Positions 40,305-50,307 of a stretch of 64,000 nt of DNA are shown in pieces; positions within the stretch are counted from its first letter, which is position 1, and every line of letters starts with the position of its first letter. The notes beneath the pieces were generated by a model. That model was given only the letters and a program-made list of their open reading frames with translations, was not told the origin of the DNA and did not search any database. The position numbers were made by a program, and so were the translations under genes. Source of the stretch: Rhodococcus sp. 14-2483-1-2 (GTDB lineage Bacteria; Actinomycetota; Actinomycetes; Mycobacteriales; Mycobacteriaceae); contig NZ_NPFW01000023.1 in the NCBI RefSeq assembly GCF_002259405.1, forward strand, positions 372,001 to 436,000, given 5' to 3'.

Positions 40305-41447
40305 TCATGATCTGACGCCGAGTGCTGTCATGACGGTTCCGAACTTGGTGATCGTTTCGCGGAGTTCCGCATCGGGATCGGACTCTGCGACGATGCCGCC
40401 TCCTGCGTAGGCCGTGATCGTGCGACGGCTCTGCCCGATCTCTATACACCGGATCGAGACCATCCACTCGCCGTCGCCGTCGGCTGTGCACCAGCCGACG
40501 GCACCGGCGTAGAAGCCTCGCTCACCTTCGAGTTCGTCGATGATCTCGTACGCGAGGTCGGTCGGTGTACCGCAGACCGCAGGTGTCGGATGCAGGGCCA
40601 GCACCAGATCCAGAGCCGTTGTGTCGAGGCTTCGCAGAGTGCCTCGAACAGGTGTGCCGAGGTGCCAGAGTTGTGGAGTGGTCGTCAGTGTCGGGCCAGA
40701 GGGAACGTCGAGTTCTGTGCACAGTGGAGCGAGAGTATCGCGGATGGCGTCGACGACGAATGCGTGTTCGCGCAGGTCCTTCGCGGACTCGGCCAATTCC
40801 CGTCCGCGCCGCCGGTCCTGGTCGGGATCGGCGTAGCGCGGGGCAGACCCAGCAAGGGGATGACAGGAGATGGTGCGTCCCTCGCGCAGGATCAGCACCT
40901 CCGGGCTCGAACCTACGAGAGCCCTCCCGGCATAGGATCCGCCGGCAGCCGACAGGTCGACATGAAATCCGTTGCCCGATGGGTTTCCAGCAACCAGAGC
41001 GGCAAGGATGGACACTGGATCGACGCTGCCGCGGGCGACCAGTTCGAGTGTTCTCGCGAGCACCACCTTCTGCAAAGCCGAATTGCCATCGCGGAGCACG
41101 TTCACTGCTGCCCGCACTCGGTCTACATGCGCACCCGCATCGGATACGGACACATCGAAGTGGGGAAGAGCATTCGCACCCTGGTTCGGCGACCAGATTG
41201 CGGGTGACGACGACCAGTCGCTCGCCCCGTAGAGAGCGCATGCCTCGCCCCGAGCGAAGGGCAGGGCACCGGCCACGATTCCCACGTCGTTCGAACGAAG
41301 CGCACTGGACGCTGCCGTGACATCACGGTACTGCGCGAGCGATTGCGAGATCGACACCGTTCCGTGAGGACGCGAGAGCACGAAACGTCCGGGACCCGAA
41401 CGTATCCGATCCACATCGCTGGTAGTTATGCGCGCACGAGCGTTCAT
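40305..41447 (-). CDS. Isochorismate synthase (EntC/DhbC-like)
   Basis: 380 residues of the chorismate-utilising family: QKVVLARTLEL, a PL-GSAPRY loop (HPLAGSAPR), DLREHAFVVDAIRD, PQLWHLGTPVRG and the terminal YAGGGIVAESDPDAE. Length and motifs match EntC/DhbC, which convert chorismate to isochorismate for 2,3-dihydroxybenzoate or salicylate. It is the second gene after the aryl-AMP ligase on the minus strand (44-base gap). No EntB/EntA-type enzymes are in the window. The MbtI-like salicylate synthase nearby makes this gene partly redundant. Confidence 0.85.
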   Translation of the reverse strand: MNARARITTSDVDRIRSGPGRFVLSRPHGTVSISQSLAQYRDVTAASSALRSNDVGIVAGALPFARGEACALYGASDWSSSPAIWSPNQGANALPHFDVSVSDAGAHVDRVRAAVNVLRDGNSALQKVVLARTLELVARGSVDPVSILAALVAGNPSGNGFHVDLSAAGGSYAGRALVGSSPEVLILREGRTISCHPLAGSAPRYADPDQDRRRGRELAESAKDLREHAFVVDAIRDTLAPLCTELDVPSGPTLTTTPQLWHLGTPVRGTLRSLDTTALDLVLALHPTPAVCGTPTDLAYEIIDELEGERGFYAGAVGWCTADGDGEWMVSIRCIEIGQSRRTITAYAGGGIVAESDPDAELRETITKFGTVMTALGVRS

Positions 41448-41490
41448 GACGTCTTCGTCTTCGGGTCCTCGGCCACACCGGAGCGCTCGA

Positions 41491-43113
41491 TCACGACAGT
41501 TGGGCCAGGAGAGTCCGCTTGTCGATCTTGCCGACCGCAGTTACGGGAAGTGCAGCGACAATTCGGATTTCGTCGGGTTGTTTGAAGGTGGCCAATCCTC
41601 GGTCGGAGAGGAACCGTCGCACCGCAGGGAGGTCGAGTTCGTGTCCGTCGACGACCATTGCCGCGCAGATGCGTTCGCCCAGATCGGGGTCGGGTAACCC
41701 GAGGACGGCAACCTGTCTCACTCCGGGATGCGCAAGCAGGTTCTCTTCCACGTCGTCGGCTGCGACGTTTTCACCACCTCGCACGATGGTGTCCTTGATG
41801 CGGCCGGTCACCACGAGGTGCCCGGATGACATACGCCGCACAAGGTCGCCGCTTCGAAAGAAGCCATCGGTGGTGAACGATCGGGCGTTGTGTTCCTCTG
41901 CGCGGTAGTAGCCGCGAATCGTGTAGGGACCCCGGACCAACAGTTCGCCCTCCACCCCATCGGGTACGTCCGAACCTCGTTCGTCGACAATGCGCACGAC
42001 GTCGTACTCGCTCATCGGCCGGCCCTGTGTCCGAGTGACAGTCGTCGCGTCGTCTTCGGCTCGGGTGTAGCACACCAATCCTTCGGCCATTCCGAACACC
42101 TGCTGAACCGCACCACCGAACGCAGCATTCGCGGCGACGGCATCGGGCTCGGCAAGTTTGGCACCGCCTACCTGCATCAACCGCAGCGGCGACACGTCAG
42201 CGGATTCCCAGTCGGTAGCGGCGGTCCATACCTGTGCCAGCGCGGGAACCAACGCCACAACGGTGACTCCGTATCGGGCGATCAGCTCGAAAGCGTATTC
42301 GGGAGAGGCGTTCTGGGTAAAAATCGCGTGCCCGCCCACAGACAGTATGCCGAGGAACCCGGGGCAGGCCAGCGGAAAGTTGTGCGCAGCAGGCAACACG
42401 ACGAGGTAGGTGTCTTGATCATCGAGTGCCGCTGCGGCGCAGCTTCTTTCGATGTTGTACCGATAGTCGTTGTGGGTGCGCGGGATGAGTTTCGGGAGGC
42501 CGGTCGTCCCGCCCGACACCAGGAACAGTGCCGGGGTGTCGGATCGAGAGCGCATATCGGTCGGAAAGCTCGGATCTCCGTCCGGCACCCTGATGAACAC
42601 GCCGGGATCGCCTTCGACGAGCACGATATCGACGGACGGAACGCGTTCGACGAGCTCCGCGGCGAGCACGCGGTAGTCGAAACCAGCGGCGACATCGTGG
42701 CAGATATAAGCACGGGCGCCCGACACCGAAGCCAGATGGGAGATTTCGTTTATTCGATGTGCAGGAAGCGCCAACACCGGTACAACTCCCGCGCGCAATG
42801 ATCCGAGGAGTGTCACGGCGAACGCGACCGAGTTCTGATACTGGACGACCACTCGGTCGCCCGGGCGCAGCCCAACATCGCGTAAGCCGGCCGCTCGCCG
42901 TCGCGTGGCGTTGTCGAGCTGCTCGTAGGTGAGAGTCGTGACGTCATCGGTAACCGCGGGCGAGTGCGGTGCCTGCGCGAGGCTCGACGAGACGATAGTC
43001 CACAGTGGCGCGTCGGAGAAGATTCCGAGTTCGCGGTACTTCAGCTCGTCTTCGGCGCGGTGCGGGTCGAACCCGTCGAGCAGATCCACTGTCGCCTCTC
43101 TCACGTTTCGCAT
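41491..43113 (-). CDS. Aryl-acid-AMP ligase (MbtA/DhbE-like)
   Basis: 540 residues, an ANL adenylating enzyme that loads an aryl acid on the ArCP of the NRPS. Motifs: LVSGGTTGLPKL (A3), PAAHNFPLACPGFLG, FGMAEGLVCYTR, FFRSGDLVRR (A7) and GKIDKRTL (A10 Lys). By the published aryl code (numbering of DhbE), residue 240 is Cys (salicylate-like) but 337 is Val (dihydroxybenzoate-like), an ambiguous pair. It is divergent from the salicylate synthase with a predicted iron box between. Confidence 0.85.
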   Translation of the reverse strand: MRNVREATVDLLDGFDPHRAEDELKYRELGIFSDAPLWTIVSSSLAQAPHSPAVTDDVTTLTYEQLDNATRRRAAGLRDVGLRPGDRVVVQYQNSVAFAVTLLGSLRAGVVPVLALPAHRINEISHLASVSGARAYICHDVAAGFDYRVLAAELVERVPSVDIVLVEGDPGVFIRVPDGDPSFPTDMRSRSDTPALFLVSGGTTGLPKLIPRTHNDYRYNIERSCAAAALDDQDTYLVVLPAAHNFPLACPGFLGILSVGGHAIFTQNASPEYAFELIARYGVTVVALVPALAQVWTAATDWESADVSPLRLMQVGGAKLAEPDAVAANAAFGGAVQQVFGMAEGLVCYTRAEDDATTVTRTQGRPMSEYDVVRIVDERGSDVPDGVEGELLVRGPYTIRGYYRAEEHNARSFTTDGFFRSGDLVRRMSSGHLVVTGRIKDTIVRGGENVAADDVEENLLAHPGVRQVAVLGLPDPDLGERICAAMVVDGHELDLPAVRRFLSDRGLATFKQPDEIRIVAALPVTAVGKIDKRTLLAQLS

Positions 43114-43123
43114 GCCCGCTATG

Positions 43124-43142
43124 TTAGCTTAGGGTTACCTCA
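43124..43142. promoter_or_regulatory. IdeR/DmdR-type iron box
   Basis: TTAGCTTAGGGTTACCTCA matches 15 of 19 positions of the actinobacterial iron box TTAGGTTAGSCTAACCTAA as I remember it. It lies between the aryl-AMP ligase and salicylate synthase genes and could repress both under iron sufficiency. Confidence 0.7.
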
Positions 43143-43382
43143 TTCATTTGTCGGGTTTTTGTGCGCGGTGCCACGTTCCATTTCAGGTCGATGTTCGATC
43201 GGAAATCAGAGCCGCACCCGAGAGGAACGTGCAGCTGTGTCCGTAGTGCTTTCGCCCATATCGGTCGGTTCCGGCGAGATTCTCGATTCTGTTCGTCGTA
43301 CCGGATTGCAGGTTCCGTGACGACTTCGTGGTCGACGGCGGCCAATGTCGGAAACACGCGATCGAGGTCGGGGAGTAGCGAG

Positions 43383-44726
43383 GTGACTGCAGTAATCGAG
43401 TTCGAAGGCGACCGCGACAGCACGGACGGTATGCACGGTGCACGAGTGTGCGCCGCGTGGGCCGCAGCGGAGAAGACCGCCGACTACGTGGTCTACGAGC
43501 GCCACGGCCGATGGGTGTACGCAAGCGGGTCGCGAGCGTCGATCATTCTGCGACGCAGCGATGTTCGCACTGTCACCGCAGAGGGCGTACGAGTGGCGCC
43601 GTGGTCGGGCCGACCCGCACTGGCATTGGCAGCAGCGTTCGCAGAGCTCGGGTTGACCGACTGGCGCGCGTATGGCTGGCTCGGCTTCGATTTCGGTGCG
43701 CCCAGCCTGGGAGTCGCCGAGCACGTGGACGCGTCGTCCGTGCTCGCACACCTACTGGTACCCGAATTCGAAGCATGGGTGGGATCGGACGGAATCAGCT
43801 TCGCGGGAGCCGACTCCGAAACCGAGCGCAGACTGACCGAGCTCGCCGCGTCGGTGCCCGACGAATCGGTTCGGACACGCGCAGTGGACGTCGACGTCGA
43901 CGACACGGGTTTCCGGGACACCGTTGCGCAGGCGATCTCCGAGATCCGTTCCGGCCGCTACGAAAAAGTGATCTTGTCTCGAAAGATCATCGTGCCGTTC
44001 GAGGTGGACCTACCCAGGACCTACGTACAGGGCCGCATGTCCAACAGTCCGGCACGTTCGTTCCTGATTCGTATCGGTGGGCTGGAAGCCGCTGGCTTCA
44101 GCCCCGAGCTGGTGGGGTCGGTCGACGCGGACCGCACCCTCATCGCCGAGCCGCTTGCCGGCACCAGGGCATTCGGGCGAAGCCCCGAACTCGACCTCAT
44201 TGCACGTGAGGACCTGTTGTCGGACGCCAAAGAGATCGCCGAGCATGCGGTGTCCGTCCGCACCGCGTTCTCCGAAGTGGACGGCGTAGCCACGCAGGGT
44301 ACGACGGCCGTCACCACGTTCATGGTTGTTCGCGAGCGCGGAAGCGTCCAACACTTGGCCTCGACGGTGCGTGGAACCCTCGCGAACGATGCTGGGCCGT
44401 GGGACGGGATCGAAGCAGTGTTTCCGGCGGTCACGGCATCCGGTGTCCCGAAATCCGAAGCCGTCGAGGCAATCTATCGTTTGGAAGGCAACGCTCGCGG
44501 GTTGTATTCCGGGGCCGTGGTCACTGCATCCTCGAACGGTGAGGTAGAGGCGGCGCTTGCACTCCGAACGGTGTTCCGCGAGGACGGCACGGCCTGGATC
44601 AGGGCGGGTGCAGGCATAGTCGCGCAGTCGAACCCCGATCGAGAGTTCGAGGAAACCTGCGAGAAACTTGCCAGTGTCGCACCGCACCTCGTCGAACGCA
44701 CGGTCTCCGAGAGGTCGAACAAATGA
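43383..44726 (+). CDS. mbtI: Salicylate synthase (MbtI/Irp9-like)
   Basis: 447 residues from GTG 43383 (GGGGAG eight bases upstream), close to MbtI length. Motifs: EKVILSRKI, LAGTRAFGRSPELD, LLSDAKEIAEHAVSVR, TVRGTL, YSGAVV and AGAGIVAQSNPDREFEET. These salicylate synthases turn chorismate directly into salicylate through isochorismate, using Mg2+. It overlaps the first NRPS gene by four bases. Its presence argues that salicylate is the aryl cap of the siderophore. Confidence 0.85.
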   Translation: MTAVIEFEGDRDSTDGMHGARVCAAWAAAEKTADYVVYERHGRWVYASGSRASIILRRSDVRTVTAEGVRVAPWSGRPALALAAAFAELGLTDWRAYGWLGFDFGAPSLGVAEHVDASSVLAHLLVPEFEAWVGSDGISFAGADSETERRLTELAASVPDESVRTRAVDVDVDDTGFRDTVAQAISEIRSGRYEKVILSRKIIVPFEVDLPRTYVQGRMSNSPARSFLIRIGGLEAAGFSPELVGSVDADRTLIAEPLAGTRAFGRSPELDLIAREDLLSDAKEIAEHAVSVRTAFSEVDGVATQGTTAVTTFMVVRERGSVQHLASTVRGTLANDAGPWDGIEAVFPAVTASGVPKSEAVEAIYRLEGNARGLYSGAVVTASSNGEVEAALALRTVFREDGTAWIRAGAGIVAQSNPDREFEETCEKLASVAPHLVERTVSERSNK

Positions 44727-47700
44727 CGATCGACCACCGTCGTCAACGGATGTGGTTGTTGCACAAACTCGCCCCACAAGACATCGCGCTCAACCTCGGA
44801 CTGGCATTGGAGCTGACCGGTGCCCTCGACATCACCTCGTTGGACAATGCAGTGCGGCTCGTGGCCGGCACCCACCCTGTCCTGCGGACCGTCTACACCG
44901 AGGATCTCGACGGTAATCCGGTTGCCCGAATCGAGGAACACGGCGTGGGGCTAGTCTCCGTCGGACGCATCGAGTCGCAGGACCGACTTGAGATCGTGGT
45001 TCGCCGCGAATTCGCCCACGTCTTCGATCTGGAACGCGAACACTCGATACGCGTCAGCATCGTCGAGTGTGAACCCTCGAAGCACGTGCTGGTCGTCGTG
45101 GCGCACCATATCGCGTGGGACGACGGGTGTTGGGCACCGTACCTATCCTCGCTGACCGACGCATATCAGGGGCACGGTCTCGTATCACCTATCGAATTCG
45201 TTTGCGAAACAGGCTCATCTGCGTCGGTCGAATATTGGAACGAGAAGCTCGGAAACGTCCCGGAATCGATCGAGTTCCCCGGTGAAAACGGACTGACGCG
45301 CTCCGCGCGAAGCGATTCCGCGATCGTCCGGTCGACCATGAGCGCATCGTCGACAGCCGCGCTCGTGGCCGCCTCCGAGACGACGCACTCGTCGGTCTTC
45401 GAGATCCTTTTGGCGATCTTCGAGATCGTCGTGTCGAGGTACTGCCGTGCCCGCGAGTTCACGATCGCCGTGCCGATCGACAATCGGGACGATTCACTGT
45501 CCGTCGGCCGAATCGGTTATGTCGGAAACACTCTCGTTCTACGCGCGACGATCGACCCGCACCGGTCGATCGGGGAGGTGCTGCACGCGGTGTCCCACGA
45601 CCATCGGCAGGCTCGACGACACGCCGATGTCGAGCTCGACGACATCGTGCGACGGGTCAATCCGGATCGCGCTGGAGGCACCAACTCCGCTGTACGACTC
45701 TGCTTCTCGGAAAGAAGCACTCTGACGGCACTGTTCGAGCCTGCTGGTGTGCACGCGCGGGTTCTCACCTCGGATGTGGGCTGTACTCAGGTTCCGCTGA
45801 GTCTGGAGTTCGAGATGGGGGAGGAGTGCGTGCTGCGTCTCGAGTACCAGACCGACGTACTGGCCGAAGCCGTGGTCCTGAACATTCTCGGTTCCGTTCG
45901 GCGTGTTCTGGACGCCTTCTTACTCGGTGGTACACGAACACCCGTAGCTGACGTCCCACTGTGGACAGAGCCCGAACGGGATGCGATCCTCGCGCGCTCG
46001 CGCGGCATTGCTCGCCCCGTCGAACCGAAGACACTTGTCGAACTCTGTGCAGAACAACTGATCTCGACGCCGAATGCCGACGCTGTCGTCGACGACGCCA
46101 TCTCTCTGTCGTACCGGGAGCTGGACCGCCGATCGACGACGATGGCGCACTGGTTGATCAGCGAAGGCGTGGAGCCGGGTTCGACTGTGGCGACGTTGTT
46201 TTCGCACTCCGTGGAACTCGTTGTCGCGGCCCTGGGGATCCTGAAGGCCGGTGCGGTGTACCTCCCACTCGACAGGACCCTTCCGCTGGACAGACTGCAG
46301 TACATTCTCGACGACGCGGGGGCAACGGCAGTGCTCGGTGATACGGCAGGACTCGACGTGGGCGACGCGCGCCCACTCGGCGCGAGTGGTTCCCACGTCG
46401 GCAAGACCGACCTCCCTTCGGTGCATCCAGGTGCCCCCGCCTACATGGTCTATACGTCTGCGTCGACAGGGCCGCCCAAAGGCGTGGTGGTCTCGCATGC
46501 GGCCATCGTCGAATACCTCGAGTGGATCATCGACAACGGCCGACTGGGCATCGGTGATTCGGTTCTTCAGGTCGCGTCACCGGGGTTCGACGTCAGTATC
46601 GGAGAGATCTTCGGGTGTCTGGGATCCGGTGCGCGACTGGTGGTCCCACGTCAGGGCGGACTGTCCGACGTCGGATATCTGACCGACGTGCTGCGGGCGC
46701 GAGACATCTCGTCGATGCACTTCGTGCCCTCCCTGCTGGCGACGTTTCTGACATTGCCGGGGGTCGATCGGTGGACGTCGCTTCGCCGAGTTCCCGTGGG
46801 AGGTGAGCCTTTACCCGGGCCGCTCGCCGATCAGTTCAACGCGATGTTCGACGCCCGTCTGTACAACTTCTACGGCCCCACCGAGACGACCTTGGCAGCA
46901 ACCCAGTACGAGGTGACATCGGTCCAAGGCGCATGCGTGGTGCCCATCGGAACTCCGAAGGACAACACCCAGGTCTACGTACTCGACGAACGAATGCGTC
47001 CGGTCGGACTCGGAGTGATCGGTGAACTCTACGTCGGCGGAACGCAACTGGCGCTGGGTTACCACGGCAGGCAGGCTCTGACGTCGGAGCGGTTCGTCGC
47101 CGACCCGTTCTCGACGGGTGGGCGTCTCTACCGAACGGGCGATCTCGGCCGATGGTCTCGTGACAGCGGGCTTGAGTTCATCGGCCGCGTGGACCAACAG
47201 GTAAAGATCCGCGGATTCCGCATCGAGCGCAGTGAGGTCGAGGCCGTCATCGCGTTGATCGCCGACGTCGATCAGGTCTTCGTCGACGTGGTGGATCACC
47301 CCGTTCGAGGCACTGTGCTGGTGGCCTACGTGGTCACCGACCAGGACTCAGCGTTGGAACACCGAGTTCGGACGGAGGCCGCAGCGTTGCTTCCCGGCTA
47401 CATGATTCCCGAGCGAGTCGTGACGGTCGATCGGATCCCTGTCACCACGAACGGCAAACTCGACCGTGCGTCGTTGCCCTGCCCCGAGTTCGAGACGGTC
47501 GCCTCCGGTCGCGCTCCGAGGACGGACACCGAGGCGGCGCTCGCCGCGATGTTCGCATCGCTCGTCGGTGTCGACTCCGTCGACGTCGACGATTCGTTCT
47601 TCGATGTCGGAGGACACTCGCTGTCCGCGGTGAGACTCACCGCCCGGATACGAGCGGAATTCTGCGTGGACATACCGGTGCGAGAGGTGTTCTCGTCACC

Positions 47701-49027
47701 GACCGTCACTGCCTTGGCCGAGATGATCGACCTCGCCGTGGTGCGACTGCGTCGTCCACCCTCTGCCCTGCGGCCCCCGATCGTTCCGGTCGACGACGAC
47801 CTCCGCTCTCCGTTGTCGATCTCTCAGATCGAGATCTGGCTGGCCCACCTCGATACCGTCGACGACACCGACAACCTGGTGTTCGGAGCCGAGATCACCG
47901 GACCGGTCGACATCGACGCACTCGAGAAGGCGCTTGCCGACCTCGTCCGACGGCACCGGATCCTGGCCACGTCGTTCCCCTCCGACGACGGGGTCCCTGT
48001 TCGTCGATACCTCGACGAGAGCCCGACTGTTGCTCGGTCTCGCTCGAACGTACCGAGCGAACAGCTGCTGTGGCGAGCAGCGCAGTGCCGGATAGAAATC
48101 ACCACCGGCCTACCCATCCGCGCCGAGTTGGTGGTTCGTTCACCGGCGGAGTCGCTGCTGATCCTCGTCGTGCACCACATCGCGTGTGACAGCTGGTCGG
48201 CACCGATCCTGTTCGCGGACTTGGCTACCGCGTATCGAGCACGATGTGCGGGGTCGCCGCCGATGTGGTCACCTCTCGTACACCAGTACCCGGACTTCGC
48301 GGCATGGCAGGCTCGCCTACCGTCGCTGGCCGAACAGGCCGAATACTGGAGAACCGAACTTCCCTCGGAGCCGCAGTACGTGCCTGGTCCACCGGCCTCT
48401 GTGCGAGCAGTGGATCTGGCCCCCGATCCGCTCCTCATGGAACAGTTCGACTCGCTTGCCGCGCAGGTCGATGACGCCGTTGCTGCAGCAATTCTCGTCA
48501 CGACCGCGCTGGTGGCGGCCCTGTCCGGGGCCGACGACATCGTCGTCCGGACCCCCATACCGGGTCACGTTCCTACGGCTGCGGACGGGATGGTCGGCCC
48601 CCTCGTCAACAAGATCGCGGTCCGGACCCGTATGACCGGATCCGAGGACGTAGCCACAGTCCTGACTCACATTGCCGAGCGGATCTCGGCCGGGTTGGAC
48701 CACAACGACGTATCACCAGGTTTCGAGGCGTCGCATGGGCCGACGGCGGTACTGGGGCGAACGTCCGGACCGCGGGTTAGATTCGGTCTTTCCGGTGTTC
48801 TGTCGACGCTGCCCAGCGTTCATCCTGCCGGTACGACCGACCTGACAGTCACGTTCGACCACGATCCCGCCGGATTGGCCTGTCGGATCGAGTTTTCCGA
48901 GAGTCGGTACACGAGCGAGCAGCTCACGTCGCTACTGCCCCGGATCGTCGCCGACCTCGCCGAACACCCCTATCGGCAGATCGGTGGCGCGTTGTCGCGT
49001 GCCGTACCGAAAGCGAGTACACGATGA
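44723..49027 (+). CDS. NRPS, C-A-T-C
   Basis: 1434 residues. C domain with HHIAWDDG (about residue 127); A domain with YTSASTGPPKG (A3, about 573; Ser-Ala instead of Ser-Gly), FYGPTETT, YRTGDL and NGKLDRASL; T domain with GGHSLSA (about 961); a second C domain with HHIACDSW (about 1151, the final Gly of HHxxxDG replaced). My reading of the specificity residues, D-V-G-H-P-G-F-L-A, matches no code I remember. The stand-alone C domain at the end must accept from another protein's carrier. It overlaps the salicylate synthase and the N-hydroxylase by four bases each. Confidence 0.85.
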   Translation: MTIDHRRQRMWLLHKLAPQDIALNLGLALELTGALDITSLDNAVRLVAGTHPVLRTVYTEDLDGNPVARIEEHGVGLVSVGRIESQDRLEIVVRREFAHVFDLEREHSIRVSIVECEPSKHVLVVVAHHIAWDDGCWAPYLSSLTDAYQGHGLVSPIEFVCETGSSASVEYWNEKLGNVPESIEFPGENGLTRSARSDSAIVRSTMSASSTAALVAASETTHSSVFEILLAIFEIVVSRYCRAREFTIAVPIDNRDDSLSVGRIGYVGNTLVLRATIDPHRSIGEVLHAVSHDHRQARRHADVELDDIVRRVNPDRAGGTNSAVRLCFSERSTLTALFEPAGVHARVLTSDVGCTQVPLSLEFEMGEECVLRLEYQTDVLAEAVVLNILGSVRRVLDAFLLGGTRTPVADVPLWTEPERDAILARSRGIARPVEPKTLVELCAEQLISTPNADAVVDDAISLSYRELDRRSTTMAHWLISEGVEPGSTVATLFSHSVELVVAALGILKAGAVYLPLDRTLPLDRLQYILDDAGATAVLGDTAGLDVGDARPLGASGSHVGKTDLPSVHPGAPAYMVYTSASTGPPKGVVVSHAAIVEYLEWIIDNGRLGIGDSVLQVASPGFDVSIGEIFGCLGSGARLVVPRQGGLSDVGYLTDVLRARDISSMHFVPSLLATFLTLPGVDRWTSLRRVPVGGEPLPGPLADQFNAMFDARLYNFYGPTETTLAATQYEVTSVQGACVVPIGTPKDNTQVYVLDERMRPVGLGVIGELYVGGTQLALGYHGRQALTSERFVADPFSTGGRLYRTGDLGRWSRDSGLEFIGRVDQQVKIRGFRIERSEVEAVIALIADVDQVFVDVVDHPVRGTVLVAYVVTDQDSALEHRVRTEAAALLPGYMIPERVVTVDRIPVTTNGKLDRASLPCPEFETVASGRAPRTDTEAALAAMFASLVGVDSVDVDDSFFDVGGHSLSAVRLTARIRAEFCVDIPVREVFSSPTVTALAEMIDLAVVRLRRPPSALRPPIVPVDDDLRSPLSISQIEIWLAHLDTVDDTDNLVFGAEITGPVDIDALEKALADLVRRHRILATSFPSDDGVPVRRYLDESPTVARSRSNVPSEQLLWRAAQCRIEITTGLPIRAELVVRSPAESLLILVVHHIACDSWSAPILFADLATAYRARCAGSPPMWSPLVHQYPDFAAWQARLPSLAEQAEYWRTELPSEPQYVPGPPASVRAVDLAPDPLLMEQFDSLAAQVDDAVAAAILVTTALVAALSGADDIVVRTPIPGHVPTAADGMVGPLVNKIAVRTRMTGSEDVATVLTHIAERISAGLDHNDVSPGFEASHGPTAVLGRTSGPRVRFGLSGVLSTLPSVHPAGTTDLTVTFDHDPAGLACRIEFSESRYTSEQLTSLLPRIVADLAEHPYRQIGGALSRAVPKASTR

Positions 49028-50307
49028 AGACACCGTTGCTGGTCGTGATCGGCGGCGGCCCGAAGGCGTTGGCCGTCGCCGCGAAAGCGAAGGTCCTCGG
49101 CGATCTCGGTCTCCCCGCGCCACGGGTGACGATCGTCGAGAAACACGGTATCGGTGCCAACTGGACCGTCGTAGGAGGCTGGACCGACGGCACTCATCGG
49201 CTCGGCACCAATCCGGAGAAGGATCTCGGATTCCCCTACCGTTCCGTGGATTTCAGAGGATTCAACCGTCATGTAGACCATTCCATGAGTCGATTTTCCT
49301 GGAGCTCGCACCTCATCGCGGCCGGAACGTTCGGCGAGTGGATCGACAGGGGCCGCCCGGCACCACGTCATCGTGAATGGGCGCGGTATCTTCAGTGGTC
49401 AGCACAGCAGGCCGACGCCGAGGTGGTCCTGGCCGAAGCCGAACAGTTGTCGATCGTCGACGATCGCTGGGTGATCCGCTGCGGCGGTGCCACCGAGGAG
49501 CCGCTCGTCGCCGACGCCGTGATGATCACCGGTCCTGGTGCGGCGCACAGTGACTGGGAGCACCTCGGAGATCGCATCGCCGGCCCCTCGAAGTTCTGGA
49601 ACCAGGTCGCAGATCGCTCGGTTCCCGTCGTGAACCGAGCGGCGGTCATCGGCGCAGGAGAGACGGCGGGCGCGATCCTGCACCAGATGAGCACTCTCGA
49701 CGCGATGAGTATCTCCGTAATCGCGCCGCGCGCAAGTCTGTTCACCCGAGGCGAGGGATACTTCGAGAACAGTGTGTTCACGGACAGCGTGCGGTGGAAC
49801 GCCCTCAGCCTGGTGCAGCGGCGCGAGTTGATCAATCGAGCGGATCGGGGTGTGTTGTCCACCCGCGTAATGGAAGAGCTGCGTCTGGACACCAGGGTCG
49901 GTCATGTCGAAGGCCGAGTGAGCGGCGTACAGGCCGTCGGAGACCATGTCACAGTCGGGATCGACACTGCCAGTGGGTACGTCAGCCAGAACTTCGACTA
50001 TGTCATCGATGCACGGGGTGGAAGAGACCTGTGGATGCTCGATCTCCTCGACGAATCTGCCCGTGATCGACTCGAACTCGCGATCGGTGGGCCTGCGACG
50101 TCCGAGCGAGTACAGATGTCGATCGAACGGTCCATGGCGGTCGACGGACTCGGTCCCGCCCTGTTCCTCCCCTCGCTCGCCGCGTTACGGCAGGGACCCG
50201 GTTTCCCCAACCTCAGTTGCCTCGGTCTTCTGTCCGACCGTGTCTGCGCTGGGCTCATGGAATCGACAACGCTCACAACATCACTGACGAACGGAGCAAG
50301 AAGTTGA
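49024..50307 (+). CDS. FAD-dependent N-hydroxylase (MbtG-like)
   Basis: 427 residues. N-terminal FAD site VVIGGGPKALAVAAKA, then ANWTVVGGWTDGTHRLGTNPEKDLGFPYRS, which is very close to MbtG of mycobactin synthesis, NADPH-binding region AVIGAGETAGAIL and C-terminal SLTN. MbtG hydroxylates the epsilon-amine of Lys in mycobactin; here the substrate could be Lys or Orn, giving a hydroxamate ligand. It is embedded between two NRPS genes with four-base overlaps on both sides. Confidence 0.85.
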   Translation: MKTPLLVVIGGGPKALAVAAKAKVLGDLGLPAPRVTIVEKHGIGANWTVVGGWTDGTHRLGTNPEKDLGFPYRSVDFRGFNRHVDHSMSRFSWSSHLIAAGTFGEWIDRGRPAPRHREWARYLQWSAQQADAEVVLAEAEQLSIVDDRWVIRCGGATEEPLVADAVMITGPGAAHSDWEHLGDRIAGPSKFWNQVADRSVPVVNRAAVIGAGETAGAILHQMSTLDAMSISVIAPRASLFTRGEGYFENSVFTDSVRWNALSLVQRRELINRADRGVLSTRVMEELRLDTRVGHVEGRVSGVQAVGDHVTVGIDTASGYVSQNFDYVIDARGGRDLWMLDLLDESARDRLELAIGGPATSERVQMSIERSMAVDGLGPALFLPSLAALRQGPGFPNLSCLGLLSDRVCAGLMESTTLTTSLTNGARS

